Shown: positions 27,738 through 37,168, counted from the first letter of the stretch. The stretch is DNA of 64,000 nucleotides from Streptoalloteichus tenebrarius (GCF_024171885.1 NZ_JAMTCP010000003.1:62001-126000), one strand, 5' to 3'. Numbers and translations: made by a program. Notes: generated from the letters alone by a model not told the origin.

Positions 27738-27788
27738 TCGCGGCCCTGTCCCCGACCGTCAGGACCGCGGAGTCTCGCCACGAGAGCC

Positions 27789-28124
27789 TCAGGGCTTGGT
27801 GTGGCGAGGCGACATGCCGGGCACGCCGTGCGGCGGTGGATGCATGGGTTCCGCGGCCGTGTCCTTGCCCACCGGCGACCCACCCCGCGTGTGCGGCGCC
27901 GGCTGGGTCTCCTGCTGTTCACCGGGAGAAGGTTGGGCACCGGAGCGGAGCTCGTCCAACCGGGTGGTCATGATCTGCACGACGGGGACCCGGTTGGCGT
28001 GCTCCCGCTCGTAGTCGAGCAGACGGGACAGCGCGTCCTCGTCCAGCGAGCGGATGCGGTGCCGAAGGTCGTCCAACGTCAGCTCGTCGTAGTGCGGAAG
28101 TGGCGCCTGGTCCTCACTCGCCAT
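27789..28124 (-). CDS. small acidic actinobacterial protein (DUF8129-like)
   Basis: The protein has 111 residues from ATG 28124. The N-terminal 60 residues (HYDELTLDDLRHRIRSLDEDALSRLLDYEREHANRVPVVQIMTTRLDEL) form two amphipathic helices matching a conserved actinobacterial domain seen at the ends of lipid-droplet-associated-like proteins. The tail is Pro/Gly-rich and disordered. The function is not known to me. It is a single gene, convergent with the glycosyltransferase. Confidence 0.65.
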   Translation of the reverse strand: MASEDQAPLPHYDELTLDDLRHRIRSLDEDALSRLLDYEREHANRVPVVQIMTTRLDELRSGAQPSPGEQQETQPAPHTRGGSPVGKDTAAEPMHPPPHGVPGMSPRHTKP

Positions 28125-28349
28125 GCCCAGCCCCTCGCTCGCTCGTGACCCGACGGGTCGCGACCAACGCCGCCGTGACGGCACACCGAGTCGATGCTGG
28201 CTGACCAGGTCGGCTGCCGCCCGGCTGGGAACCCGTCCAGGGGACGGCCACCAGCCGACCGGGCAACACCACCGGGAGTCCTCAGTCAGGGGTCTGGCCA
28301 CAGCCCGGGCACGACAGGGCTGTGTCCAGCCCAAGCTTCGCCGCGGTTG

Positions 28350-28865
28350 TCACTGGGCGTGCCCGTCGATCAGCTCAGCCGTGTGACCGTCGCGTTCGGC
28401 GTCGAGGGCGTTGAGCATCAACCCGCGTTGCTGTTCGGACATCCGGTCGGCTGCCTCCTCGGGCAGCAGCCAGGCCCATTCGGCGATCTCGGCGTGGTCC
28501 TGCCCGACGCGCGCGTCGGGGAGGATGGCGGCGTAGCAGTAAACGACGAACGTGGCACCAGGAAAGCCGTCGACGCCGAACGTTCCTGCGGGAATCCACT
28601 CGACGGCCAGAAGCCGACCGAGGGTGATGTCGACGTCGTGCTCCTCCTTCAGTTCGCGGACCGCGGTCTGTCGCGGATGTTCACCGTCGTCGAGGCATCC
28701 GCCGGGGAGTTGCCAGTAGTCTCGCCCGACAGTGCGAGAGACGAGCACCAGCTCCGGCTGGAGCGGATGATGGACGAGGGCGTGGGCGGCGACGCGGACG
28801 GCGTACAGGCTGAGGGTCCAGTTCCTTTCGACGTCCTGTGGCGAGTCACCGTGTGCGTTGATCAT
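28350..28865 (-). CDS. Nudix hydrolase
   Basis: The protein has 171 residues from ATG 28865. The Nudix box reads GGCLDDGEHPRQTAVRELKEE and then HDV, so the catalytic Glu residues (REL.EE) are intact while the usual Gly of the final xGU position is Asp. The surrounding strands (ALVHHPLQPELVLVSRTVGRDYWQLPGG, IAEWAWLLPEEA) are typical. It cleaves nucleoside-diphosphate-linked substrates in the cytoplasm; specificity cannot be inferred. It seems complete, unlike the Nudix remnant at 10.2 kb. Confidence 0.88.
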   Translation of the reverse strand: MINAHGDSPQDVERNWTLSLYAVRVAAHALVHHPLQPELVLVSRTVGRDYWQLPGGCLDDGEHPRQTAVRELKEEHDVDITLGRLLAVEWIPAGTFGVDGFPGATFVVYCYAAILPDARVGQDHAEIAEWAWLLPEEAADRMSEQQRGLMLNALDAERDGHTAELIDGHAQ

Positions 28866-29411
28866 CACGGGTCGGCACGGTAGCCACGCCAGACCAGCAC
28901 CGGGCACGGCAGACGAGCCGATTCCCCCACTTGGCGGCGTGCGCCAACCCACGATCCCGCCGCCGTCGCCCAGGTCTGGGCGTCCTCGGTTGTTGCCGGC
29001 CGGGCGGCAGCGATGGTAGGTCACCGTCGGTGCTGCGGACCGCGGATCGTGGTGCTGGAAGCGTCGCCGACGTGATACGTCTCGGTGTGGGACACCGCGA
29101 ACAATCATTTGTAGCGGGTGGAAGTAGCTCGCCTGAGCGGGAACCCGCCGGATTTGGGAGTTCGGGTGGGGAAACCGCCGCGACCATTCGGCTGGTAAGG
29201 CCGGTCATGTCAGCGTGATGCTGGTGCCGAGTCGCGCGGCGATCCTCGGCGCGGCGCCAAGCGGATCAGGCCACGGACCGGGTTCCTGGTCACTCCGAGG
29301 CATTCTGGCGTTCACCGATGTCAGCCATGACCGATACGGCGCGGATCGGCGTCTCCTATGATCTTGCACCGTTGGAACACGCCGGACAGCGGTGTGCGTC
29401 AAGGGGGAGAG
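28866..29411. other. divergent intergenic region
   Basis: I see no gene supported on either strand. The region holds the promoters of the leftward Nudix gene and of the rightward lipoprotein. No clear operator or hairpin was found. Confidence 0.5.
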
Positions 29412-30959
29412 TTGAGGATTCGTGGAGTTGGGTTGTGGATGGCGCTTGCCCTCACAGCCTGTGTGTCCTGTACGACGGTCGTCAGCGGGACGCCGCTCGG
29501 CCCTGGTCGTTCCGGTTCGGTGGAACGGCCCAGCGACCGCCCGGCCGAGGCCGTGCTCTCGGCGCTGCGCCAGCTCGACGCATGTGCCCTGGTCGACCCG
29601 TCCGCGGCGAAGTCGGCCGGGTTCGCTCGCTCGGTGCCGGAGGGGCCACACACCTGCGACTACCTGGGCAACGGGGGCGACAAGGCCGAGGTGCGGATCG
29701 GTCATCACTTCGACCACGGCAGTCGCTACCGGTCGGAGCCGATCGAGCTCGGCGGCGTGCGGGCGTACCTCTTCCGGGGAGAGCAGAAGGAGAAGGCGCC
29801 GTGCGAGCTGAACATCCCGGTGAGCTTCACACTGTCGATCAGACTCGACGTCAGGCGGGGTGAGTCAACGTCCAGTGACACGTGTGCCCAGGCCAGGGCC
29901 CTCGGCGGCGCGGCGGCCGCCCGACTGGCCACTCCGGACGCGCTGAAGGTCGACCCCGCCACGCGTCCACTGTCCGACTGGGACGGTTGCACCCTGGCCA
30001 GGGCCGCCACCCCCCAGCGGCCGGACCTGCGTGTTTCGACAGCGATCCAGGACTCGGTGGACGAGTGCAGGTTGGAGGAGGACAAGAAGGACACGAAGGA
30101 CACGAAGCAGGCCGGCACGTTCGTCTGGTTCAAGATCCGCTACACGAGCGACCCGCTTCAGGGCAATCACGTGAAACGCCAGATCGGGGGCAGGACGGCC
30201 GCGGTGATGGATTTCGGCGACAACTGCTGGGTGAGCTGGGCGCACGGTCCCTCGGGTAACTCGGACAAGTTGGCGTCGCATGCCGTGGTCGAGGTGAAAA
30301 CCCAGGGTTGCGACAACGTCGCGAACATCGCCGCGGAGGCGATGAGGGTCCTCGCGGGCGCGCCGCCGTCCCCCGCGGCGCCGCAGCGTCCCCTCACCTT
30401 CCGTCCGGATGAGCCGGACGGCGATGCGCCGGGCGCATGCGTGGACTTCACGAGCGCGGGATCGTCGATGGGGTGCGAGCCCCACGTCGCCGCCCGAGTG
30501 CCGACCAACAAGAAGGACCTGATGGTCGCAGCGGACAAGAACCCGAACGTCACCTGCTCCATGGCGGACGAGATTGTTCGGCAGGTCTTCGGTCAGGAGA
30601 TGCGGCCCATCGTCTACGGCGGCCACTGCTACTGGGGCGAGCCCACCCATGCGGTGGCGGTCAGGGTGACGCTGACCCCGCGCTACGCACCCGACCAGTT
30701 CGGCCAGGACCCGTCCCTGTACCAGAACCGGCAGAAGAAGACTTTCGGGGGCGCGCCAGGCGTGTCGTGGACCGCCAGCAAGGGCACCCAGTACGAGATC
30801 TACCTGTCGACGACCGGGGACATCACCAAGCCGGGTTACCTGGCTGGCGAGGTGCAGGCGTGGCCGGCCCGCGGCTCGGCCGACGCCACTGCCGACACCA
30901 GCAAGCTCAGCAGACTCGACCAGGTCATGACGATGCTGGCCGAGCGGTACCTGCGGTGA
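29412..30959 (+). CDS. large lipoprotein, DUF3558-like
   Basis: The protein has 515 residues if the start is TTG 29412, chosen because AAGGGGGAGAG stands just before it and a lipoprotein signal follows at once (GLWMALALTAC, lipobox LTAC with Cys17). The mature part has several CALVDPSAA...HTCDY and GACVDF...NVTCSM-type cysteine pairs and two similar blocks, reminiscent of repeated DUF3558 domains. It would be anchored to the outer face of the membrane. The biochemical role is unknown. It is monocistronic, with a hairpin 80 nt downstream. Confidence 0.8.
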   Translation: MRIRGVGLWMALALTACVSCTTVVSGTPLGPGRSGSVERPSDRPAEAVLSALRQLDACALVDPSAAKSAGFARSVPEGPHTCDYLGNGGDKAEVRIGHHFDHGSRYRSEPIELGGVRAYLFRGEQKEKAPCELNIPVSFTLSIRLDVRRGESTSSDTCAQARALGGAAAARLATPDALKVDPATRPLSDWDGCTLARAATPQRPDLRVSTAIQDSVDECRLEEDKKDTKDTKQAGTFVWFKIRYTSDPLQGNHVKRQIGGRTAAVMDFGDNCWVSWAHGPSGNSDKLASHAVVEVKTQGCDNVANIAAEAMRVLAGAPPSPAAPQRPLTFRPDEPDGDAPGACVDFTSAGSSMGCEPHVAARVPTNKKDLMVAADKNPNVTCSMADEIVRQVFGQEMRPIVYGGHCYWGEPTHAVAVRVTLTPRYAPDQFGQDPSLYQNRQKKTFGGAPGVSWTASKGTQYEIYLSTTGDITKPGYLAGEVQAWPARGSADATADTSKLSRLDQVMTMLAERYLR

Positions 30960-31039
30960 GCCTCGACCCTCGTCGGACCCTCCCGGCTGGACGGTGTCCC
31001 GTCTGGCGGAGGCGCCTCGACGGTCGGATCTGAGCGGCC

Positions 31040-31079
31040 GGGGAGGGCACCCGGGCCATCCGGCCCCCGTGCCCTCCCC
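31040..31079 (+). terminator. hairpin terminator
   Basis: GGGGAGGGCAC (31040-31050) pairs exactly with GTGCCCTCCCC (31069-31079). It lies between the lipoprotein gene and the facing immunity remnant and may end both. Confidence 0.6.
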
Positions 31080-31094
31080 ATCGCGGTCGCGGCG

Positions 31095-31420
31095 TCATTC
31101 AGACGGCGAGATCCCGGCTTCCTCGGGCTTCAGGGGCCGGAGAAGCACATCCCTGATCTGCGCCAACCACTCGACGTGACTGATTCCTGACTTCCTGGTC
31201 GGCTCGTAGAGGAATTACCTCGTCTCATCCAGAGCGTCTCCGCCTCATCTTCGGACACACGCGTTGCGAACAGTTCGTTGATCTCGTTCAACAGGTTGTT
31301 CACGGTGTCTTGGCATTCGTTGGCGACGAATGATTCCACCATACCGAGAGGGGTGGGTGCGAGCAGGTCGTAGTCCTGGTGGAAATAGCACCGCGCGAGG
31401 TAGACCAGGGTCTCAGTCAT
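31095..31420 (-). pseudogene. frameshifted CdiI-like contact-dependent inhibition immunity gene
   Basis: From ATG 31420 the frame reads TETLVYLARCYFHQDYDLLAP...GMVESFVANECQDTVNNLLNEI...DEAETLW. The CYFHQD motif is diagnostic of the CdiI family of contact-dependent inhibition immunity proteins. Around 31220 the frame breaks; a neighbouring frame continues FLYEPTRKSGISHVEWLAQIRDVLLRPL and ends at 31095, giving the expected C-terminus. One indel therefore splits a protein of about 108 residues. No CdiA or other toxin is nearby. It is the second broken immunity gene in the window. Confidence 0.72.
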
Positions 31421-31548
31421 GGCCCATCCTGGCATGTTCGCGACACCCACGTCCTCGGCGGCGCGCTAGGTTGAACACGGGCGCCGCGCTGCCCCGCCCG
31501 CGCCGGCGTTCGCCCCGGCTACGGGTGGATGAGCAGACGGGAGTCGTC

Positions 31549-32589
31549 ATGAAGTACCGCCAGCTCGGCCGGTCGGGCCTCCGGGTGTCGGTGCTCGCGC
31601 TCGGGACCGCGACGTTCGGGAGCACCGGCGCCCTGTCCTCCTGGGGACACACGGACATCGCGGGCGCCCGTCGCCAGATCGACCTGTGTCTGGAGGCAGG
31701 GATCAACCTCGTGGACACCGCCAACGCCTATTCGGCTGGCCGGTCCGAGGAGATCGTCGGCAAGGCCCTGGAGGGTCGACGTGACGCGATGCTGATCTCG
31801 ACGAAGGTGCGCTTCCCGATGGGTGAGGGCCCCAACGACGCCGGGCTGTCGCGTCACCACGTCCTCGCCCAGGCCGAGGCGAGCCTACGTCGGCTGCGCA
31901 CCGACCACATCGACATCTACCACGTCCACGAGTGGGACGGTCAGGTTCCGCTGGAGGAGACCCTCGAAGCGCTGGACTCCCTGGTCCGGGCGGGGAAGGT
32001 GCGCTACCTCGGGGTGTCGAACTACACCGGCTGGCAGCTCATGAAGGCGCTCGGGATCTCCGAACGCCATGGTTTCCACCACTTCGTGAGCAACCAGATC
32101 TACTACTCCCTGGAGAGCCGGGACGCCGAGTACGAACTGCTGCCGCTGTCGGTGGACCAGGGCCTGGGCGTGCTGGTGTGGAGCCCGCTGGCGGGAGGCT
32201 TGCTCACCGGCAAGTACCGCCGCGACCGCCAGCCCGAGCAGGGGCGACATCTCGCGGGATGGAGCGAGCCTCCGGTCCGCGACGTGGAGAAGCTCTACGA
32301 CACCGTCGAGGTCATCGTGTCGGTCGCGGAGGAGCGCGACGCGACAGCGGCGCAGGTCGCACTGGCCTACCTGCTCGCCAAGCCCGCCGTCAGCAGTCTC
32401 GTCGTCGGCGCGCGCGACGACGACCAGCTCGTCGAGAATCTCCGGGCCGCCGACCTGGAACTGACCGAGTCCGAGATCGGCCGGCTGGACGCGGTGAGCG
32501 CGCTACCACTGATCTACCCGCACTGGCACCAGGCCAGCATCCCCCTCAAGTTCCGAGGCCCGTCCGATCTGGTCCTTCACCCGCGGTGA
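31549..32589 (+). CDS. aldo/keto reductase
   Basis: The protein has 346 residues from ATG 31549. The AKR tetrad is visible as Asp in NLVDTANAYSAGRSEE with its Tyr, Lys in MLISTKVRF, and His in DIYHVHEWD. NADPH-site motifs VRYLGVSNYTGWQL and SLVVGARDDDQL follow. It is a (beta/alpha)8 cytoplasmic NADPH-dependent reductase of the YajO/Tas-like branch; the substrate is unknown. It appears intact and monocistronic, with a strong hairpin 230 nt downstream. Confidence 0.92.
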   Translation: MKYRQLGRSGLRVSVLALGTATFGSTGALSSWGHTDIAGARRQIDLCLEAGINLVDTANAYSAGRSEEIVGKALEGRRDAMLISTKVRFPMGEGPNDAGLSRHHVLAQAEASLRRLRTDHIDIYHVHEWDGQVPLEETLEALDSLVRAGKVRYLGVSNYTGWQLMKALGISERHGFHHFVSNQIYYSLESRDAEYELLPLSVDQGLGVLVWSPLAGGLLTGKYRRDRQPEQGRHLAGWSEPPVRDVEKLYDTVEVIVSVAEERDATAAQVALAYLLAKPAVSSLVVGARDDDQLVENLRAADLELTESEIGRLDAVSALPLIYPHWHQASIPLKFRGPSDLVLHPR

Positions 32590-32821
32590 CGCCTGATGTC
32601 GAACACGTTTCGGATCTGTCCACAGTAGACACAACGCGCAGGACGAGCGGGCGGCCATCCTGTTCTTGTGTCGCGGACGGTGCTCCCGCCACGCTTGCCG
32701 CCACGGCGGGCGCGGCGAGTGCGCCCGCCCAAACCCAGACACCCTTACTACGCAACAACTCCATCCTGTCGACCCCTAAGCGAGGCGGAACTCCCCTAAC
32801 AGTCAGCCTGGGTGGACGAGG

Positions 32822-32858
32822 GCGCGGGGGCACCCCACAGGGTGTGGGGTGCCCCCGC
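32822..32858 (+). terminator. 16-bp perfect hairpin terminator
   Basis: CGCGGGGGCACCCCAC (32822-32837) pairs exactly with 32843-32858 around AGGGT. It terminates transcription coming from the aldo/keto reductase. Confidence 0.75.
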
Positions 32859-33793
32859 GTCCTGCTCGCTCGGGGCACGGCGTCGGACGCTGCCGGTTCC
32901 TGGGCCAGGGGATGGTCCGGGGCGACGAACACCTCGGAGGAGAGCCGGCGGATGTCGACCGACGCCTGGCGGACCGCCACGAGGCCATGCTGCGCCGACG
33001 CGCCCTCGGCGGCTACCGCCGCGACCTGGACGGGGTGGACCTCGACCAGCTCGGGGCGGCGGGCAGGGCGGTGATGGCCGACGGCCAGCCCCGGAGGACG
33101 ACCGAACTCGTGCGGATGCTCGCAGCACGCTTCCCGACGTCGACGCCGCGTGCGCTGGGCGAGATGCTGATCCCCGCGCTCATCCCGGTGGCGCAGATGC
33201 CGCCGCGCGGGCTGTGGCGCGCCAAGGGAGGAGTGCGCAACATCCTGCTCTCCTCGTGGCTGGGCCGCGAGGTCGAGCCGGCAGGGGAAGGAGCCGACCC
33301 GGTCGGCCAGGAGCTCGTCCGGCGTTACCTGGCCGCGCTCGGCCCCGCGTCCGTCGCGGATCTGCGGGCCTGGTGCGGCCTGGCCGGCCTGCCCGCCGCG
33401 GTGGGGGCGATCCACGACGAGCTGGTCACCTTCCGCGACGAGAACGGCCGCGAGCTGATCGACCTTCCCGACGCGCCGCGGCCGGCTCCCGACACGCCCG
33501 CCCCGGTGCGGTTCCTGCCGGCGTTCGACAACGCCATCCTCGGCTACCAGGACCGTGGGCGGATCATCGACGACGTCCACCGCGGCCTGTCGGTCGCCGG
33601 CGCCCGCGTCATCCTGGTCGACGGCCGGGTCGCCGCGACCTGGAACGTCGACGCGGGCACCGTGGTCGTCACCCCGCTACGACCGTTCCCCCGAGCCGAG
33701 CGCACCGACGTCGCCGAGCAGGGGCGGGAACTCGCCATGTTCCTCTCGGACCACGAGACCGACCGCGTCCAGGTCGCGGCGTCTCCTCGCTGA
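32849..33793 (+). pseudogene. N-terminally truncated winged-helix DNA-binding (AlkZ-like) protein
   Basis: The open frame begins inside a terminator hairpin and has no RBS. Homology starts only around ADRHEAMLRRRALGGYRRDLDGVDLDQL (about 32975) and runs to the C-terminus (PRGLWRAKGGV, RYLAALGPASVADLRAWCGL, VRFLPAFDNAILGYQDRGRI). These are the central and C-terminal motifs of the HTH_42 family related to the AlkZ DNA glycosylase, including the Q-rich-loop region of the glycosylase repeat. The first 100 or so residues are missing, so function as a glycosylase is doubtful. The remaining frame is uninterrupted, suggesting recent loss. Confidence 0.65.
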
Positions 33794-34478
33794 CCGGTGG
33801 CCCCGCGCGGTGCGTTGTAAGCGCCGGTCAGGCTCCCGCGCAACGCCGCGAGGTGCTCCACGATGAGGGAGGAGCGCAGCGGCCCGCTCAGTCCTCATGG
33901 CACGACGAAGGACAACAACCTCAGCCGACACCTCGTCGGTTCGGGTCGTCGTCGCGCAGACCACCGCCCCGAACAGGCTCAGGGTGACCCGCCACATCGT
34001 GAGCGGTGGTCGCCAGCACGGCAGCCGCACGTGGACGCGGCAGCCTCCTCCCCAGCGAGGAACCGGCGGCGTCGAGCCATGACAGGTTCCTGAACGCCCT
34101 GGGCCGTCGGTGTTGCCACCTTCTCACGCGTGGCGTACGGTCTGCCGTCACGCCGCCCCCTTCGGGTGCCTCGGTGCTGCCGAGGACCTGCTGACCTGCT
34201 CCCTGCCTCGGCTCCCCTGCCGTCGCTCTGAGGAAGAAGAGGGCACAGTCGGATGTTCGCGAACCCCGTGCGCGCCACGCAGACCGCAACAGCTCGGAGG
34301 CCAGGGCCCCAGGCAGCGAACAGAACCGCCGCATTCCGTGGCCGTGTGCCCGGAGCACGGACCTCGCCCGCCGCGTCCAGCATGTGAGAACCGCGCCCGG
34401 CCTCAACGCATGACGGGAAGCAACGAACTCGCCGCCTGTGCGGACTGCTGCCACTTCCGACGGAGCGGAGGATGGGCG
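33794..34478. other. gap without a supported gene
   Basis: Several short frames exist on both strands, for example ATG 34253 (FANPVRATQTATARRPG..., 44 codons) and a leftward frame near 34000 (MWRVTLSLFGAVVCATTTR). None has a recognisable family. The stretch supplies the promoter of the rightward HTH gene. Confidence 0.4.
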
Positions 34479-35393
34479 ATGTCGGACGAGATGCGGGAAC
34501 ACGTCGACGCGGCGGACGACCGGTCGTTCGAGAAGGTGCTCCGTGCCGCGATCCAGCGGAGCGGACTCGGCCTGGAGCGGATCCGCCATCGTCTGGCCCA
34601 GCGGGGATGTCAGGTCAGCGTGGCCACGCTCAGCCACTGGCAGTCCGGCCGGCGCCGACCCGAGCGGCCCGAGTCGATGATGGCGCTGGCGCTGTTGGAA
34701 GAAGTGCTCGCCCTTCCCGAGGGCGCCCTGACCTGCCTGTTGGGCCCGCCGCGCCCGCGCGGGCTCAGCAGGAACGGGCAGCGCCGGCTGCCGGCCGAGA
34801 CCGTGTGGTCGACCGAGCCGCGGATACCGGCGCTGTTGCGCAGTGTGGAGTCCGAGGACGAGTACCTCGTCCGGCTCAGCCAGCACAACCTGGTGCGACT
34901 CAGCCCGCAGGGCGCCGAGCAGTCCGTGCACGTGCGCCTGGTGCTGCGCGCCACGCGTTCCGGGGTGTCGCGGCTTTCCGTCGTGTGCATGCTCGACCGC
35001 CCACATCCACGCAGCCCCGAGCTTCGCCCGCTGCGGCACTGTTCGGTCGACACCGCGACATACCTGCCCGATGAGGGTTATCTGGTCGCGTCTGTCGCTT
35101 TCGACCGGGAGCTGGCCCGTGGCGACTCCCTGATGGTGGAGTACGAGGTGCGGCACCCGGCCTCACCTCACCCGTCGACGTACTGGGAGAACAAGCTGCG
35201 TTTCCCAGTGCACGAGTACTACGTCGAAGTCGCCTTCGATCCCCGAGCGGTGCCGTCCCGCTGCGCCTGGCAGGTGACGGGCGACAAGGACGTGAGGCGG
35301 GGCGGCGAGGCGCTGCTGGACGGGTCGCACTGCGTCCAGCTCGCCCTCTCCGACGCCGCTCCCGGGTGTTACCGGATCTCCTGGGAGTGGTGA
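34479..35393 (+). CDS. helix-turn-helix protein with large C-terminal domain of unknown function
   Basis: The protein has 304 residues from ATG 34479, with RBS GGAGCGGAGGA 8 nt upstream. The N-terminal 75 residues (FEKVLRAAIQRSGLGLERIRHRLAQRGCQVSVATLSHWQSGRRRPERPES) are an XRE-like DNA-binding fold. The remaining 220 residues are beta-rich (EQSVHVRLVLRATRSGVSRLSVVCML, SLMVEYEVRHPA, LRFPVHEYYVEVAFDP) and look like an immunoglobulin-like or sensor module. This architecture recurs in actinomycetes but no ligand is known to me. It may regulate the secreted protease operon 260 nt downstream. Confidence 0.7.
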   Translation: MSDEMREHVDAADDRSFEKVLRAAIQRSGLGLERIRHRLAQRGCQVSVATLSHWQSGRRRPERPESMMALALLEEVLALPEGALTCLLGPPRPRGLSRNGQRRLPAETVWSTEPRIPALLRSVESEDEYLVRLSQHNLVRLSPQGAEQSVHVRLVLRATRSGVSRLSVVCMLDRPHPRSPELRPLRHCSVDTATYLPDEGYLVASVAFDRELARGDSLMVEYEVRHPASPHPSTYWENKLRFPVHEYYVEVAFDPRAVPSRCAWQVTGDKDVRRGGEALLDGSHCVQLALSDAAPGCYRISWEW

Positions 35394-35653
35394 CGGACCG
35401 GGCCGTTACCGCCGGGCCGCTCCACGCGACGCGAACCGCGCTCACGTCTCGATCCTTCGCGTGTGACCGGCGAGCGGAATAACTGCCAAATGTAAATCGT
35501 CGGGCTCAAGCACGTTACGACGAACGCAGGTAGCCGCGACTGGCCGGCGGAGCGAGAGTGAACGCGGCGGTGGAACACCGCCCTGCCAGCGTCATCACTC
35601 CCTGCTGGGGTGCGGTCCGACACCCCTTCCCCTGTGGCAGAAGGAGAAACCCC

Positions 35654-36346
35654 GTGTCCACTGTGTCCAGACGAAGGACCGGACGGCTGTCCCTGGTCCT
35701 CGGAGCCACCGTCGCGGCCGCCACGCTCGCGCTGTCCCCCTCGGCCGGCGCCGAGCCCACGCCCTCGTCCGACCAGACGCCGAACGGCCTGGTGCTGACC
35801 CATCCCCTCAGCGACAACAGCCACCTCCGCCTCGACGAGTCGACCCGAACGGTCGCCGCCGGGCCCGCAGAACGCACCCTCAACTTCCAGGAGCAGGTCC
35901 AGCAGCAGACCAACTGGTGCTGGGCCGCGACCGGCGTGAGCATCGAGCAGTTCCACGGCGCGGCCACCTCGCAGGCGGAGTTCTGCGCGGCGGGCAAGGG
36001 CACCTCGGCCGGCAACTGCCCCAACCAGGGCGGGACCATCCCCGAGATCGTGCGGGGCTTCCAGCGCACCGGGTTCTCGGCCAGGAGCGCCGGCGGGGCG
36101 GTGTCCTTCGCGACGATCACCAGCCAGATCGACGCCGGCACGCCCATGCTGGCCGGGATCTACTGGACGCAGGGCGGCGGCCACGCCGAGGTGATCTACG
36201 GCTACGACTCGTCGAACCAGACGTTGAACGTCGCCGACCCGTGGCCGACCTACCAGCGGTACCGGACCCAGTCGTACAACAGCTTCCTGCGCAACCAGCA
36301 GTTCACCTGGGGTGACACGGTCACCAACATCTCCCGGGGTCGGTGA
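35654..36346 (+). CDS. secreted papain-like cysteine protease (C70/C39-like)
   Basis: The protein has 230 residues from GTG 35654 (RBS AAGGAGA). A Sec signal (SLVLGATVAAATLALSPSAGA) precedes a propeptide-like stretch and then the papain-like core. The active Cys is in QQQTNWCWAATGVSIEQF, the His in QGGGHAEVIYGYD, and the Asp/Asn in NVADPWPTY. A CPNQGG loop supplies extra cysteines. The fold matches the AvrRpt2-like (C70) and bacteriocin-type families. It is exported and probably processes surface or foreign peptides. The next gene starts 6 nt after its stop, so the two form an operon. Confidence 0.85.
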   Translation: MSTVSRRRTGRLSLVLGATVAAATLALSPSAGAEPTPSSDQTPNGLVLTHPLSDNSHLRLDESTRTVAAGPAERTLNFQEQVQQQTNWCWAATGVSIEQFHGAATSQAEFCAAGKGTSAGNCPNQGGTIPEIVRGFQRTGFSARSAGGAVSFATITSQIDAGTPMLAGIYWTQGGGHAEVIYGYDSSNQTLNVADPWPTYQRYRTQSYNSFLRNQQFTWGDTVTNISRGR

Positions 36347-36352
36347 CCGGCG

Positions 36353-37168
36353 GTGACCAGGTCTGCGGGCCGTCTGCTGGGCGCGCTCGTCCTGCTGCTC
36401 CTCACCCTGGCTGGGGGAACCGGTGGTACGGCGGCGGTGGCCTCGGCGCCACCGGTGTGGGCGCCACCAACTCCGGAGCAGGTTTCCGCCGCGGTGGCCG
36501 CCGCTCACTCCACCGAGGCGATCGGCTACGCGCGCAGCAACTTCCGCGGACCTGGTCACCAGGACCCGGGCGCCATCACGGTCGAGACGACCGGGGTTCC
36601 GGTCTACGCGCTCGACCCGGCGTTCGTCCGGGGTGAGACAGTCGGTTCCGTCGCGACACTCGCCTACGTGGCCGTTGTCGCCCACGCCCAGAACGGCGGC
36701 ACGGCCACCATCCAGGTCACCCCGGCCAGCCCGGGTCACCTGGGCACGGAGTGGCGAGTGGACACCGTGCTCTCCGGGGACGACGAGCGCCAGCTCGCTG
36801 GCCAACTCCCGTCCGACACGGTGTTGCTCAGCGAACCCCAGATCAACGGTTGGTACGCGCTCAGCGACGACGGAGTCCGCCTGTTACGGGCCAGCCTGCC
36901 GCAGTCGGCGGTCGGCGTGTTCGTCCCGCTCGGCGAATACCAGCGGCAGGTCCGCGATCGCTACGCCGACAAGCAACCCGGCTCAGCACATCACCGCGAC
37001 AGCCGCCCGGCTGGGGAGCAGCAGGCCCAGCCGTCCGGCGCGCCGCGAGGTGCGCGGTCGTCCGAGTCGTCCAGCTCGGTTCCGTGGTTGGCTGCTGCCG
37101 TGGCCCTGCTTCTCGGTGTGGCCTACCTCGCGCGAAGGAGGTGCCGCACGAAACACATCCCCCAGTGA
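36353..37168 (+). CDS. membrane-anchored secreted protein, partner of the cysteine protease
   Basis: The protein has 271 residues from GTG 36353, which lies 6 nt past the protease stop, indicating co-translation. An N-terminal signal (RLLGALVLLLLTLAGGTGGTAAVASA) is followed by an extracytoplasmic domain of about 180 residues, a Ser/Pro/Gly-rich linker, one C-terminal membrane helix (VPWLAAAVALLLGVAYLA) and a basic tail (RRRCRTK). The layout suggests an anchor, substrate or inhibitor of the upstream protease at the cell surface. I do not recognise the ectodomain. A terminator follows. Confidence 0.75.
   Translation: MTRSAGRLLGALVLLLLTLAGGTGGTAAVASAPPVWAPPTPEQVSAAVAAAHSTEAIGYARSNFRGPGHQDPGAITVETTGVPVYALDPAFVRGETVGSVATLAYVAVVAHAQNGGTATIQVTPASPGHLGTEWRVDTVLSGDDERQLAGQLPSDTVLLSEPQINGWYALSDDGVRLLRASLPQSAVGVFVPLGEYQRQVRDRYADKQPGSAHHRDSRPAGEQQAQPSGAPRGARSSESSSSVPWLAAAVALLLGVAYLARRRCRTKHIPQ

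Noticed and set aside
33544-34030. Leftward frames starting EHLAALRGSLTGAYNAPRG and MWRVTLSLFGAVV
   Set aside because: No start signal or family; they partly overlap the AlkZ-like remnant.
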